Source: Lachnospiraceae bacterium (lineage in GTDB: Bacteria; Bacillota; Clostridia; Lachnospirales; Lachnospiraceae). From it: DNA of 64,000 bases. Position 1 is the first letter of the stretch; the number at the start of each line of letters is the position of its first letter. The notes under the pieces are model-generated. The model worked only from the letters and a program-made list of their open reading frames with translations. It was not told where the DNA came from and searched no databases. The translations under genes were made by a program, and so were the position numbers. The stretch spans positions 1-64,000 of the forward strand of contig VSNM01000023.1 in NCBI GenBank assembly GCA_009774245.1, given 5' to 3'. Below, in pieces: positions 1-9,403 of the stretch.

Positions 1-207
1 TCCCTCCTGGATGTAGTTATTGACGCATATAAAAAACCCTTCTTTTGTGAATATGAAATAAACATAATATCTCCTTAATGGTTGGAATAATTTATATATT
101 AATTCTAACCACATAAAGGAAATATGTCAAGTTTTTATGAAAAAACATTGATTTTACAATACGTGTACTAATTAATCAATGATGTAGTTGGAATTAGCTT
201 ACGGGAA

Positions 208-621
208 TTACGGATTAATTTTTGACGTCTTGTCCTCAACAATGTGCCAATCCGTTTCTGCTACGCCAATTAGTGTATCTCCAAGCTCATATGACAGCTT
301 TACTATCCCTTCATCATCTTTTCGGTCAGCCGCGTCAGAATGCTGAACCTGATATGCATTAAAACCATTAATATCTGCAATAGACTTTATATCTCCCGAA
401 ATTGAAAAAGATCCAAGTTTTCCCTCATTAGCAATTATATCTACAGGCGTCGCGGAGGAATATTCATACTCTGATTTTTCATCAAATTCATAAAGTTTCC
501 CAGAAACATTTATAGTTATGTCCTCCGCGCAGACCACAATACCAGTTTTAGGAAAAATAAATGCCAACAACATAACAACCATCAATGTTATAACAATTTC
601 TTTTGTAAATGCTTTATTCAT
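208..621 (-). CDS. Secreted hypothetical protein
   Basis: I do not recognise a family. The 137-residue product starts with a Lys-containing N terminus and a hydrophobic stretch (about residues 10-30) ending near a VVCA-ED junction, so it is probably exported by a Sec signal peptide. The mature part is polar and acidic with no obvious motif. The start is the ATG at 621 because GGAGGG lies just upstream; an in-frame TTG four codons earlier would overlap that ribosome site. It stands alone, and the 1-207 stretch downstream shows nothing I can name. Confidence 0.6.
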   Translation of the reverse strand: MNKAFTKEIVITLMVVMLLAFIFPKTGIVVCAEDITINVSGKLYEFDEKSEYEYSSATPVDIIANEGKLGSFSISGDIKSIADINGFNAYQVQHSDAADRKDDEGIVKLSYELGDTLIGVAETDWHIVEDKTSKINP

Positions 622-633
622 ATTTCCCTCCAA

Positions 634-887
634 AATTCTCGTTGCATATTAAGAAACTTTTGTAGTTATTGTTCTTTCTCTATTATCCTGTTTGCTATCA
701 TTGTGAACAAGGTCATTTTTCCTGCTCCATCTGGTCAAATAATTAATTAAAGTATAGCACAGGCAGCCATGTTGTGCAAATATAGTATATACACCAAAAT
801 CCGAATCAGCAACTGCGGGGATATTTCACACCCATATGCCACAAGCAAAAACTTCTGTGAGACATATGATGACAGACATCAGCATGA
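634..887. other. Intergenic stretch without a gene
   Basis: Between the secreted hypothetical gene and the AlbA-type regulator. It is AT-rich, and I see no convincing coding frame, repeat or terminator in it. Confidence 0.4.
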
Positions 888-2378
888 CTAATTTTCCGGC
901 TTTCTATACTTCTTGCCTTTCGTCGCCCCATCTTCCTCCAACAGACCAGCTGCTACCAATTCTCGAAGCAGTATTTTCGTTCTACTCCACTTAACACCAA
1001 GAATATCTACAAATTCACTCGCTTGATACCATACACCTGGTTCCATAGCAGTTAATATTATTTCGTATTGTCCCAATGTTTTTTTCGTCACTTTTTTGGC
1101 ACTTTTCTGGCACTTTTTTTCGTCACTTTTTTCCGCTGCTTTTTTCTTAAAGGAAAGTGTTACTATTGTTCTTTCGACACTATCCTGTCTTTCCTCAATC
1201 TGTGGTTCCTCCCACCCTTCCTGCTGCCACACCGCAAATAATTCCGGCACACCGCTGCCAGCACGTTCCCCAATGTCAATCAGGTTAAACAGTTTCATCA
1301 AGGCTTTATTGCGGGGATCTGACTCACCACCTATCTTCATCTGATATTTTCCGACGCGTATACTTCCAGGATTTTCCAAAATCAGCATGTCACTTTCCTG
1401 CTTAATCACAACCCCTCTCGGAACAAAGAAATCCGTATTGACCAGGCAGTTAGCTAAGACTTCCCTCAATGCCCTGTGCACCGGAGTGTCATCTATACGA
1501 TCGCCACCCGCCATTTTAAACGGCACTTTTACGTTCTTAATAATCTTATTGTATACACGAAAATAAAATTCAAACAAATTTCCACTCCATTCACCAGAAC
1601 TTGACTGTAATCGGTCTGTCCACCTGATCGAAGGATCTAACAATTCCCTGTAATCAAGAAAATATTCTGGATATTCCCTGACAATCCTGTTTTCCTCCCC
1701 AAACATCAAAAGTCCTGCCACTGTAGGGTGCAGTTCCTTATCCCTGCCCATCTCCGCGGCGCCAATTTTCTGCAGATACTCAGCATCACTCAGATTGATC
1801 CATGGATGCCCTGGTTTAAAGGATCTATGGCGGTTCCGGTAGCTCTGTATCGTATCCCTGTCCAACTGGTCAATTGTCATGCTCTCCACAATTCTCATAT
1901 CCATCGTACTTTCTGTCTGATCCCTGAGCATAGATTTCACCTGCAAATCAGTACAGTGGTAATCTCCCTCATGATTTCTCTTAAATGTACCACCAAACAT
2001 GTTATTGTTGATAAAGATCGGCTTTTGCTCCCGCCTTGCCATAGGCACATAAATTACGATGACAATATCCTCACCAACATCGTAAACCTCTACATCATCA
2101 TCTGACAGGATATTTGCGCTCACCTTCTTATAATTGTTGACCGTATCCCAAAATTCCTTTAAAAGTTTTTCTTTGTCAACGCTCTTTAAACCAGTCGTTT
2201 TCCAGCTTCTATCGCTCTCCTCTTTCACTCCAAGGATGATAACGCCTCCGCAACAGTTGGCAAATGCTGAATACGTATCCCACAATGAAATAGGCAGTCC
2301 TCCATTTGCGCGCTTTACTTCACGGCAGTTGTCCTCTCTGTAGGAATCGAATTTTGTTATGTCAAATAATAATTCCAT
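888..2378 (-). CDS. AlbA/Schlafen-type ATP-binding transcriptional regulator
   Basis: A 496-residue protein with the layout of COG2865 regulators. The N-terminal AlbA_2/Schlafen-like domain (about residues 10-135) has the ANCCGGVIILGV segment typical of this fold. A middle region (about 300-400) resembles a GHKL-type ATPase (HATPase_c_4), with LREVLANCLVNTDF and a GERAGSGVPEL stretch. A Lys-rich linker (about 410-435) leads to a C-terminal winged-helix-like domain. These proteins are usually predicted DNA-binding regulators; the target here is unknown. It is followed 3' on the same strand by ABC exporter genes but is separated from them by a small kinase gene. Confidence 0.75.
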   Translation of the reverse strand: MELLFDITKFDSYREDNCREVKRANGGLPISLWDTYSAFANCCGGVIILGVKEESDRSWKTTGLKSVDKEKLLKEFWDTVNNYKKVSANILSDDDVEVYDVGEDIVIVIYVPMARREQKPIFINNNMFGGTFKRNHEGDYHCTDLQVKSMLRDQTESTMDMRIVESMTIDQLDRDTIQSYRNRHRSFKPGHPWINLSDAEYLQKIGAAEMGRDKELHPTVAGLLMFGEENRIVREYPEYFLDYRELLDPSIRWTDRLQSSSGEWSGNLFEFYFRVYNKIIKNVKVPFKMAGGDRIDDTPVHRALREVLANCLVNTDFFVPRGVVIKQESDMLILENPGSIRVGKYQMKIGGESDPRNKALMKLFNLIDIGERAGSGVPELFAVWQQEGWEEPQIEERQDSVERTIVTLSFKKKAAEKSDEKKCQKSAKKVTKKTLGQYEIILTAMEPGVWYQASEFVDILGVKWSRTKILLRELVAAGLLEEDGATKGKKYRKPEN

Positions 2379-2415
2379 ACTCGCCGCCTACCTTTCCAGC
2401 CTCTCATATCACACT

Positions 2416-2901
2416 CTAACGCATAATCCTATCCGCTATCCGCTCAACGGTCAGATTGCTTGTATCAAGAACATTTTCTATCGATAAAAAATATGGTAAA
2501 GACTTTAGACTGACTTCAAGCCACGCTCTTGTCCTCCAATCACAGATTTTATCATTCTCCCACCGATCGATCAGACTTTTTTGGTCACATACCAAAACAA
2601 CGCTTTTTATTTCCAGTCCCATCTCAGCGATTCCATCAGCGATTTTCTGATATACCCATTGATCGTCCATCACCCATACGACTACAATCATTTTGCATAT
2701 TGAACATTTCCTGTAGTTACCAATCATGTGCAGAATGTTGTCTATTGCCATCGTTTTGGTCTCACGATTTCCCACAAATGGATGCAAGTCCATGCACCAG
2801 TCTCCATCTATAAAAGCTGTTCCTGCATATTTTTCCGCAATATATTTCCCAATTGTTGTCTTCCCGACTCCCATGGGGCCATTTATTATGATTACTCTCA
2901 T
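2416..2901 (-). CDS. Small P-loop nucleotide kinase-like protein
   Basis: A 161-residue P-loop protein. Walker A GPMGVGKT is at residues 8-15, right after the first beta strand, followed by an FIDGDW segment typical of small-molecule or nucleoside kinases (AAA_33/shikimate-kinase-like fold). A later RWENDKICDWR stretch could form the lid. The substrate cannot be read from the sequence. The gene lies 37 bp upstream of the AlbA-type regulator on the same strand, so the two may share a transcript. Confidence 0.65.
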   Translation of the reverse strand: MRVIIINGPMGVGKTTIGKYIAEKYAGTAFIDGDWCMDLHPFVGNRETKTMAIDNILHMIGNYRKCSICKMIVVVWVMDDQWVYQKIADGIAEMGLEIKSVVLVCDQKSLIDRWENDKICDWRTRAWLEVSLKSLPYFLSIENVLDTSNLTVERIADRIMR

Positions 2902-3066
2902 ACAGAACTTCCCTCAATCATATAATCCACGCTGGCACATAACAGTTCTGCCTGTCAATCGGGATGACGTCCTGTGCCAGACAGACCACCGCCCCATTTC
3001 CCGCCAGCGCTTTCTGTCCTCCATCTGCATCTGCGAACTTTTTCAGTACGGAAAAAGTCCACGCCC

Positions 3067-4836
3067 CTACTCAAACTGCGCCCGATACATCTGATAATAA
3101 AACCCTTCCCGTTCCATTAGTTCTCTATGTGTGCCCTGCTCAACAATCTCGCCGTGGTTTACCACCAGGATCACGTCCGCGTTCTGAATGGTCGAGAGCC
3201 TGTGGGCGATGACAAAACAGGTCTTATGCTCCATCAGCCTGCGCATCGCCTGCTGAATCTGCTGCTCCGTCCTTGTGTCAACATTGGAGGTCGCCTCGTC
3301 GAGAATGAGCATCGGCGCGTCCAACAGCATCGCCCGCGCAATCGTCAGCAGCTGTTTCTGTCCTTTTGAGATATTGGTTCCCTCGTCCGTGAGTACGGTA
3401 TCATAACCCTGTGGCAGGCGCTTGATGTACGAATGAATCTTTGCAGCCTTTGCGGCAGCAGTCACCTCCTCTAAGGTCGCCCCCTGTCTGCCATATGCGA
3501 TATTTTCATAGACCGTCCCCTCAAAGAGCCATGTATCCTGCAGCACCATGGCATATGCCCTCCGCAGGCTCGCGCGCGTCACATCGCAAATCCCATGGTC
3601 GTCCACACAGATTCTTCCGTCATCCACGTCATAAAAACGCATCAACAGATTAATCAGCGTCGTCTTTCCGGCGCCGGTCGGTCCTACGATTGCCACAAGC
3701 CTGCCCGGCGCCGCGTGCAGGTTCAGATTTTTGATAATCTTTTGTCCTTCCAGATACCCAAAACTCACATCTTCCAGTAAGACATCACCCTCTACCGCCT
3801 CAAGTTCTACCGCCTCCGCACGGTCTGCAATTTCCAACGGTTCGTCGATCATCTGAAAGACACGCTCCGCCGCCGCAAGCGCAGACTGCAGCTCACTCAT
3901 GATATTGGCTGCCTCGTTGATCGGTCCTGAAAATTTTCTGGAATATAGAATAAACGAAGAAATGCTTCCAAGGCTCATCTGCCCTGCCAGAAAAAGCAAC
4001 GCCCCGAACATGCTCACAAGCGCAAGGGAAAGGTTGTTGACAAAGTTCACCGCCGGACCGACGACGCTCCCATAATATTCCGCCCTATAGTAAGCCTCCA
4101 CCGCCTCCTCGTTTTTGCCGTCGAACTTACCGATCGTGTTTTCTTCCTGGTGATATGCCTTTAGTGTCTTCTGCCCCGTGATCATCTCCTCCACAAAACC
4201 GTTTAGCTCGCCCAGCCTGCGCGAGCGCATACGAAACAGCGGGCGTGTTTTTCCCGTAATGAACTTTGTCAATGCGACCGCCAGCGGCACTGTAAAGGCA
4301 AAGATCTGCACCAGTTTTGGCGAAATCACGACCATCATGGCAAACGCCACGACAACGGTGATTAACGTTGTGAAGATCTGCACCAGGTCATTTGCAAGGG
4401 AGGTGTTCACCGTGTCTATATCATATGAAATGCGGCTGATGATATCCCCTGTCTGGTGTGTGTCAAAGTACCCGACCGGCAACGCCAGCAGATGCCCGAA
4501 CACATCTTTGCGCATCTGATACACAACCTTGCGGCTGATCTGAATCATCAATACGGAGAGAATATAGGCCAACACGGAAGAAATCACATAAAATGCAACC
4601 ATCAGCCCCGCATAGTAGAACACGCGCGCGAAATCAACCCTGCCGACGCCCGGCTCGATGGCATCAATCGCATAGCCTGACAGCATCGGCCCCACCAGCG
4701 CCAGCAGATTGCTTCCCACGGTCAGCCCAAGCGCCAATAATACCAGATACCGATACTGTATCATATAGCTGCCAAGCCGCAGGATCGTTCCCTTGCGGTT
4801 CTTTGGCTTTTCATACTTTTTCTGACCTTCCGCCAT
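3067..4836 (-). CDS. ABC exporter subunit with degenerate signature
   Basis: A 589-residue type IV ABC exporter half-transporter. A six-helix membrane domain (about residues 20-315) precedes a nucleotide-binding domain with Walker A GPTGAGKT at 385-392, a signature reading ISKGQ instead of LSGGQ (about 489-493), and Walker B MLILDEATS with the catalytic Glu present. It lies 20 bp downstream of a second half-transporter, so the pair almost certainly forms a heterodimer. Its weak signature matches the partner's altered Walker B, as expected when one of the two composite ATP sites is degenerate. The substrate is unknown (drug, peptide or lipid). The ATG follows GGGAGG. Confidence 0.88.
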   Translation of the reverse strand: MAEGQKKYEKPKNRKGTILRLGSYMIQYRYLVLLALGLTVGSNLLALVGPMLSGYAIDAIEPGVGRVDFARVFYYAGLMVAFYVISSVLAYILSVLMIQISRKVVYQMRKDVFGHLLALPVGYFDTHQTGDIISRISYDIDTVNTSLANDLVQIFTTLITVVVAFAMMVVISPKLVQIFAFTVPLAVALTKFITGKTRPLFRMRSRRLGELNGFVEEMITGQKTLKAYHQEENTIGKFDGKNEEAVEAYYRAEYYGSVVGPAVNFVNNLSLALVSMFGALLFLAGQMSLGSISSFILYSRKFSGPINEAANIMSELQSALAAAERVFQMIDEPLEIADRAEAVELEAVEGDVLLEDVSFGYLEGQKIIKNLNLHAAPGRLVAIVGPTGAGKTTLINLLMRFYDVDDGRICVDDHGICDVTRASLRRAYAMVLQDTWLFEGTVYENIAYGRQGATLEEVTAAAKAAKIHSYIKRLPQGYDTVLTDEGTNISKGQKQLLTIARAMLLDAPMLILDEATSNVDTRTEQQIQQAMRRLMEHKTCFVIAHRLSTIQNADVILVVNHGEIVEQGTHRELMEREGFYYQMYRAQFE

Positions 4837-4856
4837 ATCATACCTCCCTCAAAAAA

Positions 4857-6566
4857 TTACATCTGCGAATCGCGAATTTCCCGGTAGATCTCGCATCTTT
4901 CCAGAAGCTCCTCATGCGTTCCATATCCAATCATTTTCCCGTCCTCAAGCACCATAATATGATCAGCATGCAGAATCGAGCTGACGCGCTGCGCGATGAT
5001 CAGCTTCGTCGTATCCGCAAAATGCTCCGCCAGCTCATGGCGAAGCGCCGCGTCTGTCTTGTAGTCCAGCGCGCTCGAGGAATCATCCAGAATCAGGATC
5101 TCCGGCTGCGCCGCCAGTGCCCTTGCGATCAGAATGCGCTGCCGCTGCCCGCCGCTCAGGTTCGCGCCGCGGATATTGACACGGTTGTCATATCCACGTC
5201 CTGCCTCCTCGACAAATTCCTTTGCCATCGCATGGGCGATTGCCTTCCTGATGTCCTCCGCAGACAATGTCCGTCCCATACGGACATTCTCCGCAATGGA
5301 ATCCTCAAAGATCGTGTCATTCTGGAAAACCACGCCAAATCTTTCCCGAAGCCTGCCTGTCGGCATGGTGCGGATATCCTCACCCTCTATATAAATATTT
5401 CCCTTATCAATCTCATAAAACCGCATCAGCAGCGCGGCGAGCGTACTCTTCCCGGAACCCGTCGCACCGATAATCCCGAGTGTCTCCCCCTTTTTTAATG
5501 AAAAGCTGATGTCCTCCAGATCAGGCTCCGCCTCCGTCGAATGATAGGAAAATGTCACATGGTCAAAACGGATATACGCCTCATCCCCCGCAAGCTTTTC
5601 ACAGGACACGGACGGCAGATCGTCTGGCACGTCGATCACCTCCATGATACGGTTTGCCGACGCGACCGCCCTGGAAATGATGACAAACATTTTAGAAATG
5701 TTAATCATGGCGTTTAATATGATTGTAAAATATGTAAGAAACGCAAGAATCTTGCCGACCTCGGAACTGCCCTGGTTCACCCTGTACGCACCGACGATCA
5801 CGACAAACACAAGTCCGAGATTCAGAAACAGGTTTGTGGCGGGATTGACGACCGCCATCGTGACATCTGCCTTCCGCTCCAATGTGACCACTTTTTTGTT
5901 CAATGCGTCATATTTCTGTTCCTCGTAAGCTGTCTTGGAGAGTGCCTTGATCACGCGGATTCCGGCGATATCCTCCCGCAGCAGACGCACAAACTGGTCG
6001 ACAGCCCGCTGCAGCGCATTGTACATGGGAATGCTTTTTCTGGAAAAATAGTATGTCACAAACGCCGTGACCGGCATCACGGACACCAGCACAAGCGTCA
6101 GCACCGGATCGAGCGTCAGCGTCACAAGAATCCCCCCGATTACCAGAATCGGCGCACGCACGCCAAGCCGCTGTACCCTTCCGAGCATCTGCTGGACATT
6201 GTACGTATCTGTCGTCAGTCTTGAGATGAGAGATGGTTTGGTAAAATCGTCCGTCTTTGCGTTGGAGAGCCACATGACCTTTTCAAACAGGTCGTGGCGC
6301 AGGGTTTCCGTCGTGTCCCTCGATACCTTGGATGCCATGCGGTTTGCCGTGACATTGAGTGTGAGCGCAAGCACCGAACAGACCAGCATCACAAATCCCC
6401 ACATAAAAATGTCATTGCGCCTGCCCTGCGGAATCACCGTATCGATCATATACGCCAGAATCCAGGGCAGACACAAATCCATGATTGTTCCCACAAACTT
6501 GATGACAAACCCAAGCAGCATTCGCCCGTAATAAGGTCGCAGATAGTATGATAATACCTTTTTCAT
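4857..6566 (-). CDS. ABC exporter subunit with degenerate Walker B
   Basis: A 569-residue half-transporter beginning MKKVLSYYLRPYYG. The open frame extends 68 codons further upstream, but that part overlaps the MutS-like gene and looks non-protein-like, and GAGGAGG sits just before the ATG at 6566. It has a six-helix membrane domain, Walker A GATGSGKST, a canonical LSGGQRQR signature and Walker B ILILDDSSSALD. The position after the Walker B Asp is Asp, not Glu, the classic mark of the non-hydrolysing site in heterodimeric exporters of the TM287/288 type. It is translated just after the MutS-like gene (10 bp gap) and just before its partner. Confidence 0.88.
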   Translation of the reverse strand: MKKVLSYYLRPYYGRMLLGFVIKFVGTIMDLCLPWILAYMIDTVIPQGRRNDIFMWGFVMLVCSVLALTLNVTANRMASKVSRDTTETLRHDLFEKVMWLSNAKTDDFTKPSLISRLTTDTYNVQQMLGRVQRLGVRAPILVIGGILVTLTLDPVLTLVLVSVMPVTAFVTYYFSRKSIPMYNALQRAVDQFVRLLREDIAGIRVIKALSKTAYEEQKYDALNKKVVTLERKADVTMAVVNPATNLFLNLGLVFVVIVGAYRVNQGSSEVGKILAFLTYFTIILNAMINISKMFVIISRAVASANRIMEVIDVPDDLPSVSCEKLAGDEAYIRFDHVTFSYHSTEAEPDLEDISFSLKKGETLGIIGATGSGKSTLAALLMRFYEIDKGNIYIEGEDIRTMPTGRLRERFGVVFQNDTIFEDSIAENVRMGRTLSAEDIRKAIAHAMAKEFVEEAGRGYDNRVNIRGANLSGGQRQRILIARALAAQPEILILDDSSSALDYKTDAALRHELAEHFADTTKLIIAQRVSSILHADHIMVLEDGKMIGYGTHEELLERCEIYREIRDSQM

Positions 6567-6576
6567 GCCCGCCTCC

Positions 6577-8283
6577 TCACTGCCTTTTCCATTCTCCGTC
6601 CCGCAGAAACGCCCCTGCCATATCATCTGCCCTTCTGATGATCTCCTTTGAAAATCCCATGATTTCCAGAAGCTTGATCGCATTTCTGGTATGCGCCCTC
6701 CCCGCAAGAAGCCTGTAGGAAAACAGCACATCGCCGTCCCTGACCTCCTCCTCAAAGTGGTAATTGTCATAGCACAGCTCTAACAAGTGCGTCAGCTCGA
6801 TATCGTGCGTCGCCGCAAAACAGTAAATCCCCCGCCGGGATAACCGCTCCAGAATCTGTGTCGACGCGGCGATGCGCTCCACGGTATTTGTGCCCCTGAG
6901 CACCTCGTCCACAAAACACAAAAGCGGTGTGCCCTGACCGGAATCCGCCGCGTCCATAATCCGTTTCAGCGCCTTGATCTCCACGATATAGTAGCTCTCT
7001 CCGCTGTCAAGATTGTCCCGCAGGGACATCGAGGAATAGATCCGATAATAATTGCCTTTGTACATTCTTGCTGCGCAGGTGTTGATCGTCTGTGCCAGAA
7101 CCGCGTTGATGGCTGTCATTTTCAGAAAAGTCGACTTGCCCGACGCATTGGAACCCGTAATGACCATTCCTTTGTTTTGGGAAAAACTGTTTGCCACGGG
7201 ATTGTCAATGCAGGGGTGAAATCCCTCGCTGATCACAAAGGGACAGTCACACCCCGTCTGCAAAAGGGGCGTTGTATAGTACGGCAGCGCCGCCCGGAAA
7301 TATCCGATGGAGATCACCGCATCGATGTAGCCAATATCCCCGGCAAGCCCGATGATTTCCTTCTTGTTTTTATGGACAATATTCAGCATTTTATTAAATT
7401 GGATAAGATCGACATGCGTGAGCATTTTAATGTAATCAAACAGTAGTTCGTCTATGCTCCCGGTAGCAGCATTCATCTTCAGTACCATGCCCGAATGTTT
7501 CTCAAAATCCTGAAAGCTTCCCCGCTCCGCTTTCAGTGTCGAGATATAATCTTCCATCCCGGAACCATGCTTCTGTTTTATGATGTCGTCGGCACAATGA
7601 AGCATGCGCATAATATAGGAAAACGTCGTCACATAAGGGGCTGCAATCCCTTTTTCTTTCATATAAGTCACGATATTGAAACAGGCCGTGGCGATCAACA
7701 ATGGCACGCCCAGCGACGCCCGCACAAAAATAGTAGCGACCGATGCCGCAAGCAGCAGGATACAGCCGTAATGCAGCCTGTTTCCGCGCACGCCCAACTG
7801 GTCGAGGTAATCGAGATAATCCGGAAGCGAATATTTTCCCGTGTGCCCCAGTTTTCTCAGAGACATCATGGTATCCAGCCGCTTCTCCTCATTTTCCATC
7901 ATATACCGGATATGGGACTCCATTTTTTCCCGCGCACCATCCCTGTCATCAGTCGCAGGGCGACGCAGCATCGCATACAGATATTCCTCACCTGACGAGG
8001 ACTGGGTAAAGTTCATGCGCGCAAAAAGATGATCCATGGACAGGTCATTCCAGGTGATCTCGTCGATGTCATTTTCTGCACCGCCTTTTTCACGCATATG
8101 CCAATAGTAGCGCGAGATCCGGTCAAGCTCCTCCGCGCTGTAGGTTCTATCCGGGAAACTGCCGTAGAGTTCCTTGAGCTTCTGGCGATATTTTTTCATG
8201 CGGCTCCTCTCCTCCGCCGCGCCCCGGATCATCACGTATAAGAATACTGCAAATAAAATGATAAAAAGTACTGCGACTTCCAT
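6577..8283 (-). CDS. Membrane-anchored MutS-domain-V ATPase
   Basis: A 568-residue MutS-related protein. It starts with a transmembrane helix (about residues 3-20) and has a second hydrophobic pair around 175-215. The C-terminal half carries the MutS ATPase domain, with Walker A GSNASGKST, a Walker B region ending LLCFVDEVLRGTN and a switch THDIELTHL. It lacks the MutS mismatch-recognition domains, so it is unlikely to be the classical repair protein. Homologs in Clostridia are annotated only as MutS-family; the role is unknown. It is the first gene of a tight operon with the two ABC exporter subunits. Confidence 0.8.
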   Translation of the reverse strand: MEVAVLFIILFAVFLYVMIRGAAEERSRMKKYRQKLKELYGSFPDRTYSAEELDRISRYYWHMREKGGAENDIDEITWNDLSMDHLFARMNFTQSSSGEEYLYAMLRRPATDDRDGAREKMESHIRYMMENEEKRLDTMMSLRKLGHTGKYSLPDYLDYLDQLGVRGNRLHYGCILLLAASVATIFVRASLGVPLLIATACFNIVTYMKEKGIAAPYVTTFSYIMRMLHCADDIIKQKHGSGMEDYISTLKAERGSFQDFEKHSGMVLKMNAATGSIDELLFDYIKMLTHVDLIQFNKMLNIVHKNKKEIIGLAGDIGYIDAVISIGYFRAALPYYTTPLLQTGCDCPFVISEGFHPCIDNPVANSFSQNKGMVITGSNASGKSTFLKMTAINAVLAQTINTCAARMYKGNYYRIYSSMSLRDNLDSGESYYIVEIKALKRIMDAADSGQGTPLLCFVDEVLRGTNTVERIAASTQILERLSRRGIYCFAATHDIELTHLLELCYDNYHFEEEVRDGDVLFSYRLLAGRAHTRNAIKLLEIMGFSKEIIRRADDMAGAFLRDGEWKRQ

Positions 8284-8371
8284 GATCTCCTCCTATCTCT
8301 CCCCTGTACAAATTGTAAAAACCCCCAATGTCTTGAACTTGGAGGTATCATTTGAATTTTTCCTTATCTTT

Positions 8372-8461
8372 TTATACTCACGACAGATGAAATCTGCCGT
8401 GAGTATCGCGCCAGCCGCAGCCACGAAGTGGCATATTTCCTCATGCGGCTGTGCGTATCAC
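8372..8461 (+). repeat. 90-nt structured repeat, copy 1
   Basis: Ninety bases that recur in inverted orientation at 16240-16329 with five differences. The left part is a near-perfect hairpin (ACTCACG-A-CAGAT, GAA loop, ATCTG-C-CGTGAGT). The right part can pair AGCCGCA with TGCGGCT around a 26-nt loop. In the other copy both sides of the second stem changed together (AACCGCA with TGCGGTT). It lies between divergent positions of two minus-strand genes and is not explained by either. Confidence 0.8.
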
Positions 8462-8469
8462 ATTATACT

Positions 8470-8490
8470 GTGCGGTCAGTCTTTTCGACC
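8470..8490. terminator. Hairpin downstream of the DMP19-like gene
   Basis: GCGGTC and GACCGC arms around an agtcttttc loop. It lies on the 3' side of the minus-strand gene ending at 8561 and may help terminate it, but no clean T-run follows. A similar GGTCAG..TGACC sequence occurs near 53229. Confidence 0.3.
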
Positions 8491-8560
8491 GCCAGTATAA
8501 AATATTCCGCCAGTCTGCTTTATTGTACAGAACGCTAATTATTTATAATACCGGAAGCTG

Positions 8561-9109
8561 TCAACCTGCTTGAAGCATATCTCGATGTGCCTCCGCATAA
8601 GTACGGCACAAATCGGAAAGCCTTCCATCTATATAATCACATAAAACACTATCCGCTTTGTCCCATATATCAGAATTTTTTCCTGACATAATAGAATCCC
8701 AGAATTCTTCATCTCCCTTTGGATAAATACCGTCCGGCATAGTATCAACTACCGCATTAAGAGCCTCAGCACATTGAAATGCGCCTACTTCCTGCAATGC
8801 CTGCACCGCTTCACGACCATAACTCGCAAAATCTTCAAAAAAATTGGGCAACGCATCCGCTTGTGTTGCATTCTCCAGTGCCATTACCAAAAAAAGTACT
8901 CTTTGCGTGTGGTTCAGGTTCGATATATCAAAATTCCCATCTTCTATCTCTGTTACGGAAGACCATAACATTTGATCTAATGCACATGAAAAATCAAGAT
9001 TTTCATCCATGGCAAACAGAGCGTTCCAATCACGATTTTTAATAATATTCTGTATCTGTGCTTCTTTTTCTGCCCATTGCTTTTGCAATTCTTTTTTTGA
9101 CATTGGCAT
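8561..9109 (-). CDS. DMP19/DUF4375-like hypothetical protein
   Basis: A 182-residue soluble, acidic protein. The middle part (NFFEDFASYGREAVQALQEV, then AFQCAEALNAVVD) resembles the helical DMP19/DUF4375 family, whose members are small accessory proteins of unknown function. A second family member is encoded at 18680-19207. The ATG at 9109 follows GGAGGG at good spacing. It lies 40 bp downstream of a small antitoxin-like gene on the same strand, so the two may be co-transcribed. Confidence 0.55.
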   Translation of the reverse strand: MPMSKKELQKQWAEKEAQIQNIIKNRDWNALFAMDENLDFSCALDQMLWSSVTEIEDGNFDISNLNHTQRVLFLVMALENATQADALPNFFEDFASYGREAVQALQEVGAFQCAEALNAVVDTMPDGIYPKGDEEFWDSIMSGKNSDIWDKADSVLCDYIDGRLSDLCRTYAEAHRDMLQAG

Positions 9110-9149
9110 TTTAATCCCTCCTCAATCACCGAACGCTTTTCTGGAAACT

Positions 9150-9314
9150 TTAGCCACGTTCTTGTCCCCTTTTTCCAAGCCTATTCCTTACTTCCTCAAT
9201 TGTACCTGTTCTACCTTCCTGCATTGCTTTATAGCCTTCACCGATCAATCTATATAATTCCAACTTCTCAGACGCTGATGTTTCTACTGTCATCTGCGAT
9301 TTCGATACTACCAT
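9150..9314 (-). CDS. Orphan antitoxin-like small protein
   Basis: A 54-residue protein with a good GGGG ribosome site and ATG at 9314. Its sequence has ELYRLIGEGYKAMQEGR followed by a charged helix, very like the C-terminal half of Phd/YefM-type antitoxins seen in Clostridia, where this part wraps the toxin. No RelE- or Doc-like toxin follows; the next gene is the DMP19-like protein. It is therefore either an orphan antitoxin or the antitoxin of an unrecognised pair with 8561-9109. Confidence 0.55.
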   Translation of the reverse strand: MVVSKSQMTVETSASEKLELYRLIGEGYKAMQEGRTGTIEEVRNRLGKRGQERG

Positions 9315-9403
9315 ATAATTTCACCCCTTCTTAAAAATTGAACAGTTATAGTATAACACATATGTTTATGTGCAACAACCAATTTCATACTTTTTTCACC
9401 AGA

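Noticed and set aside
2923..3070. About 49-codon minus-strand open stretch after the ABC exporter gene
   Set aside because: It reads fairly protein-like (VLKKFADADGGQKALAGNG) but has no start codon, no ribosome site and no recognised family; too short to call a gene remnant.
4593..5498. 301-codon plus-strand open frame
   Set aside because: It is antisense to the two ABC exporter genes, has low-complexity Pro/Arg/Ser/His-rich translation and no ribosome site; a GC-skew shadow.
6567..6770. 68-codon N-terminal extension of the second ABC exporter subunit
   Set aside because: It overlaps the MutS-like gene, is Arg/Gly-rich, and a strong ribosome site precedes the internal ATG at 6566.
8470..8520. 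Possible repeat shared with 53229-53260 (TGCGGTCAG..TTTT..GACC, CAGTA.. )
   Set aside because: The match is short and weak outside the hairpin; likely two unrelated terminator-like stems.
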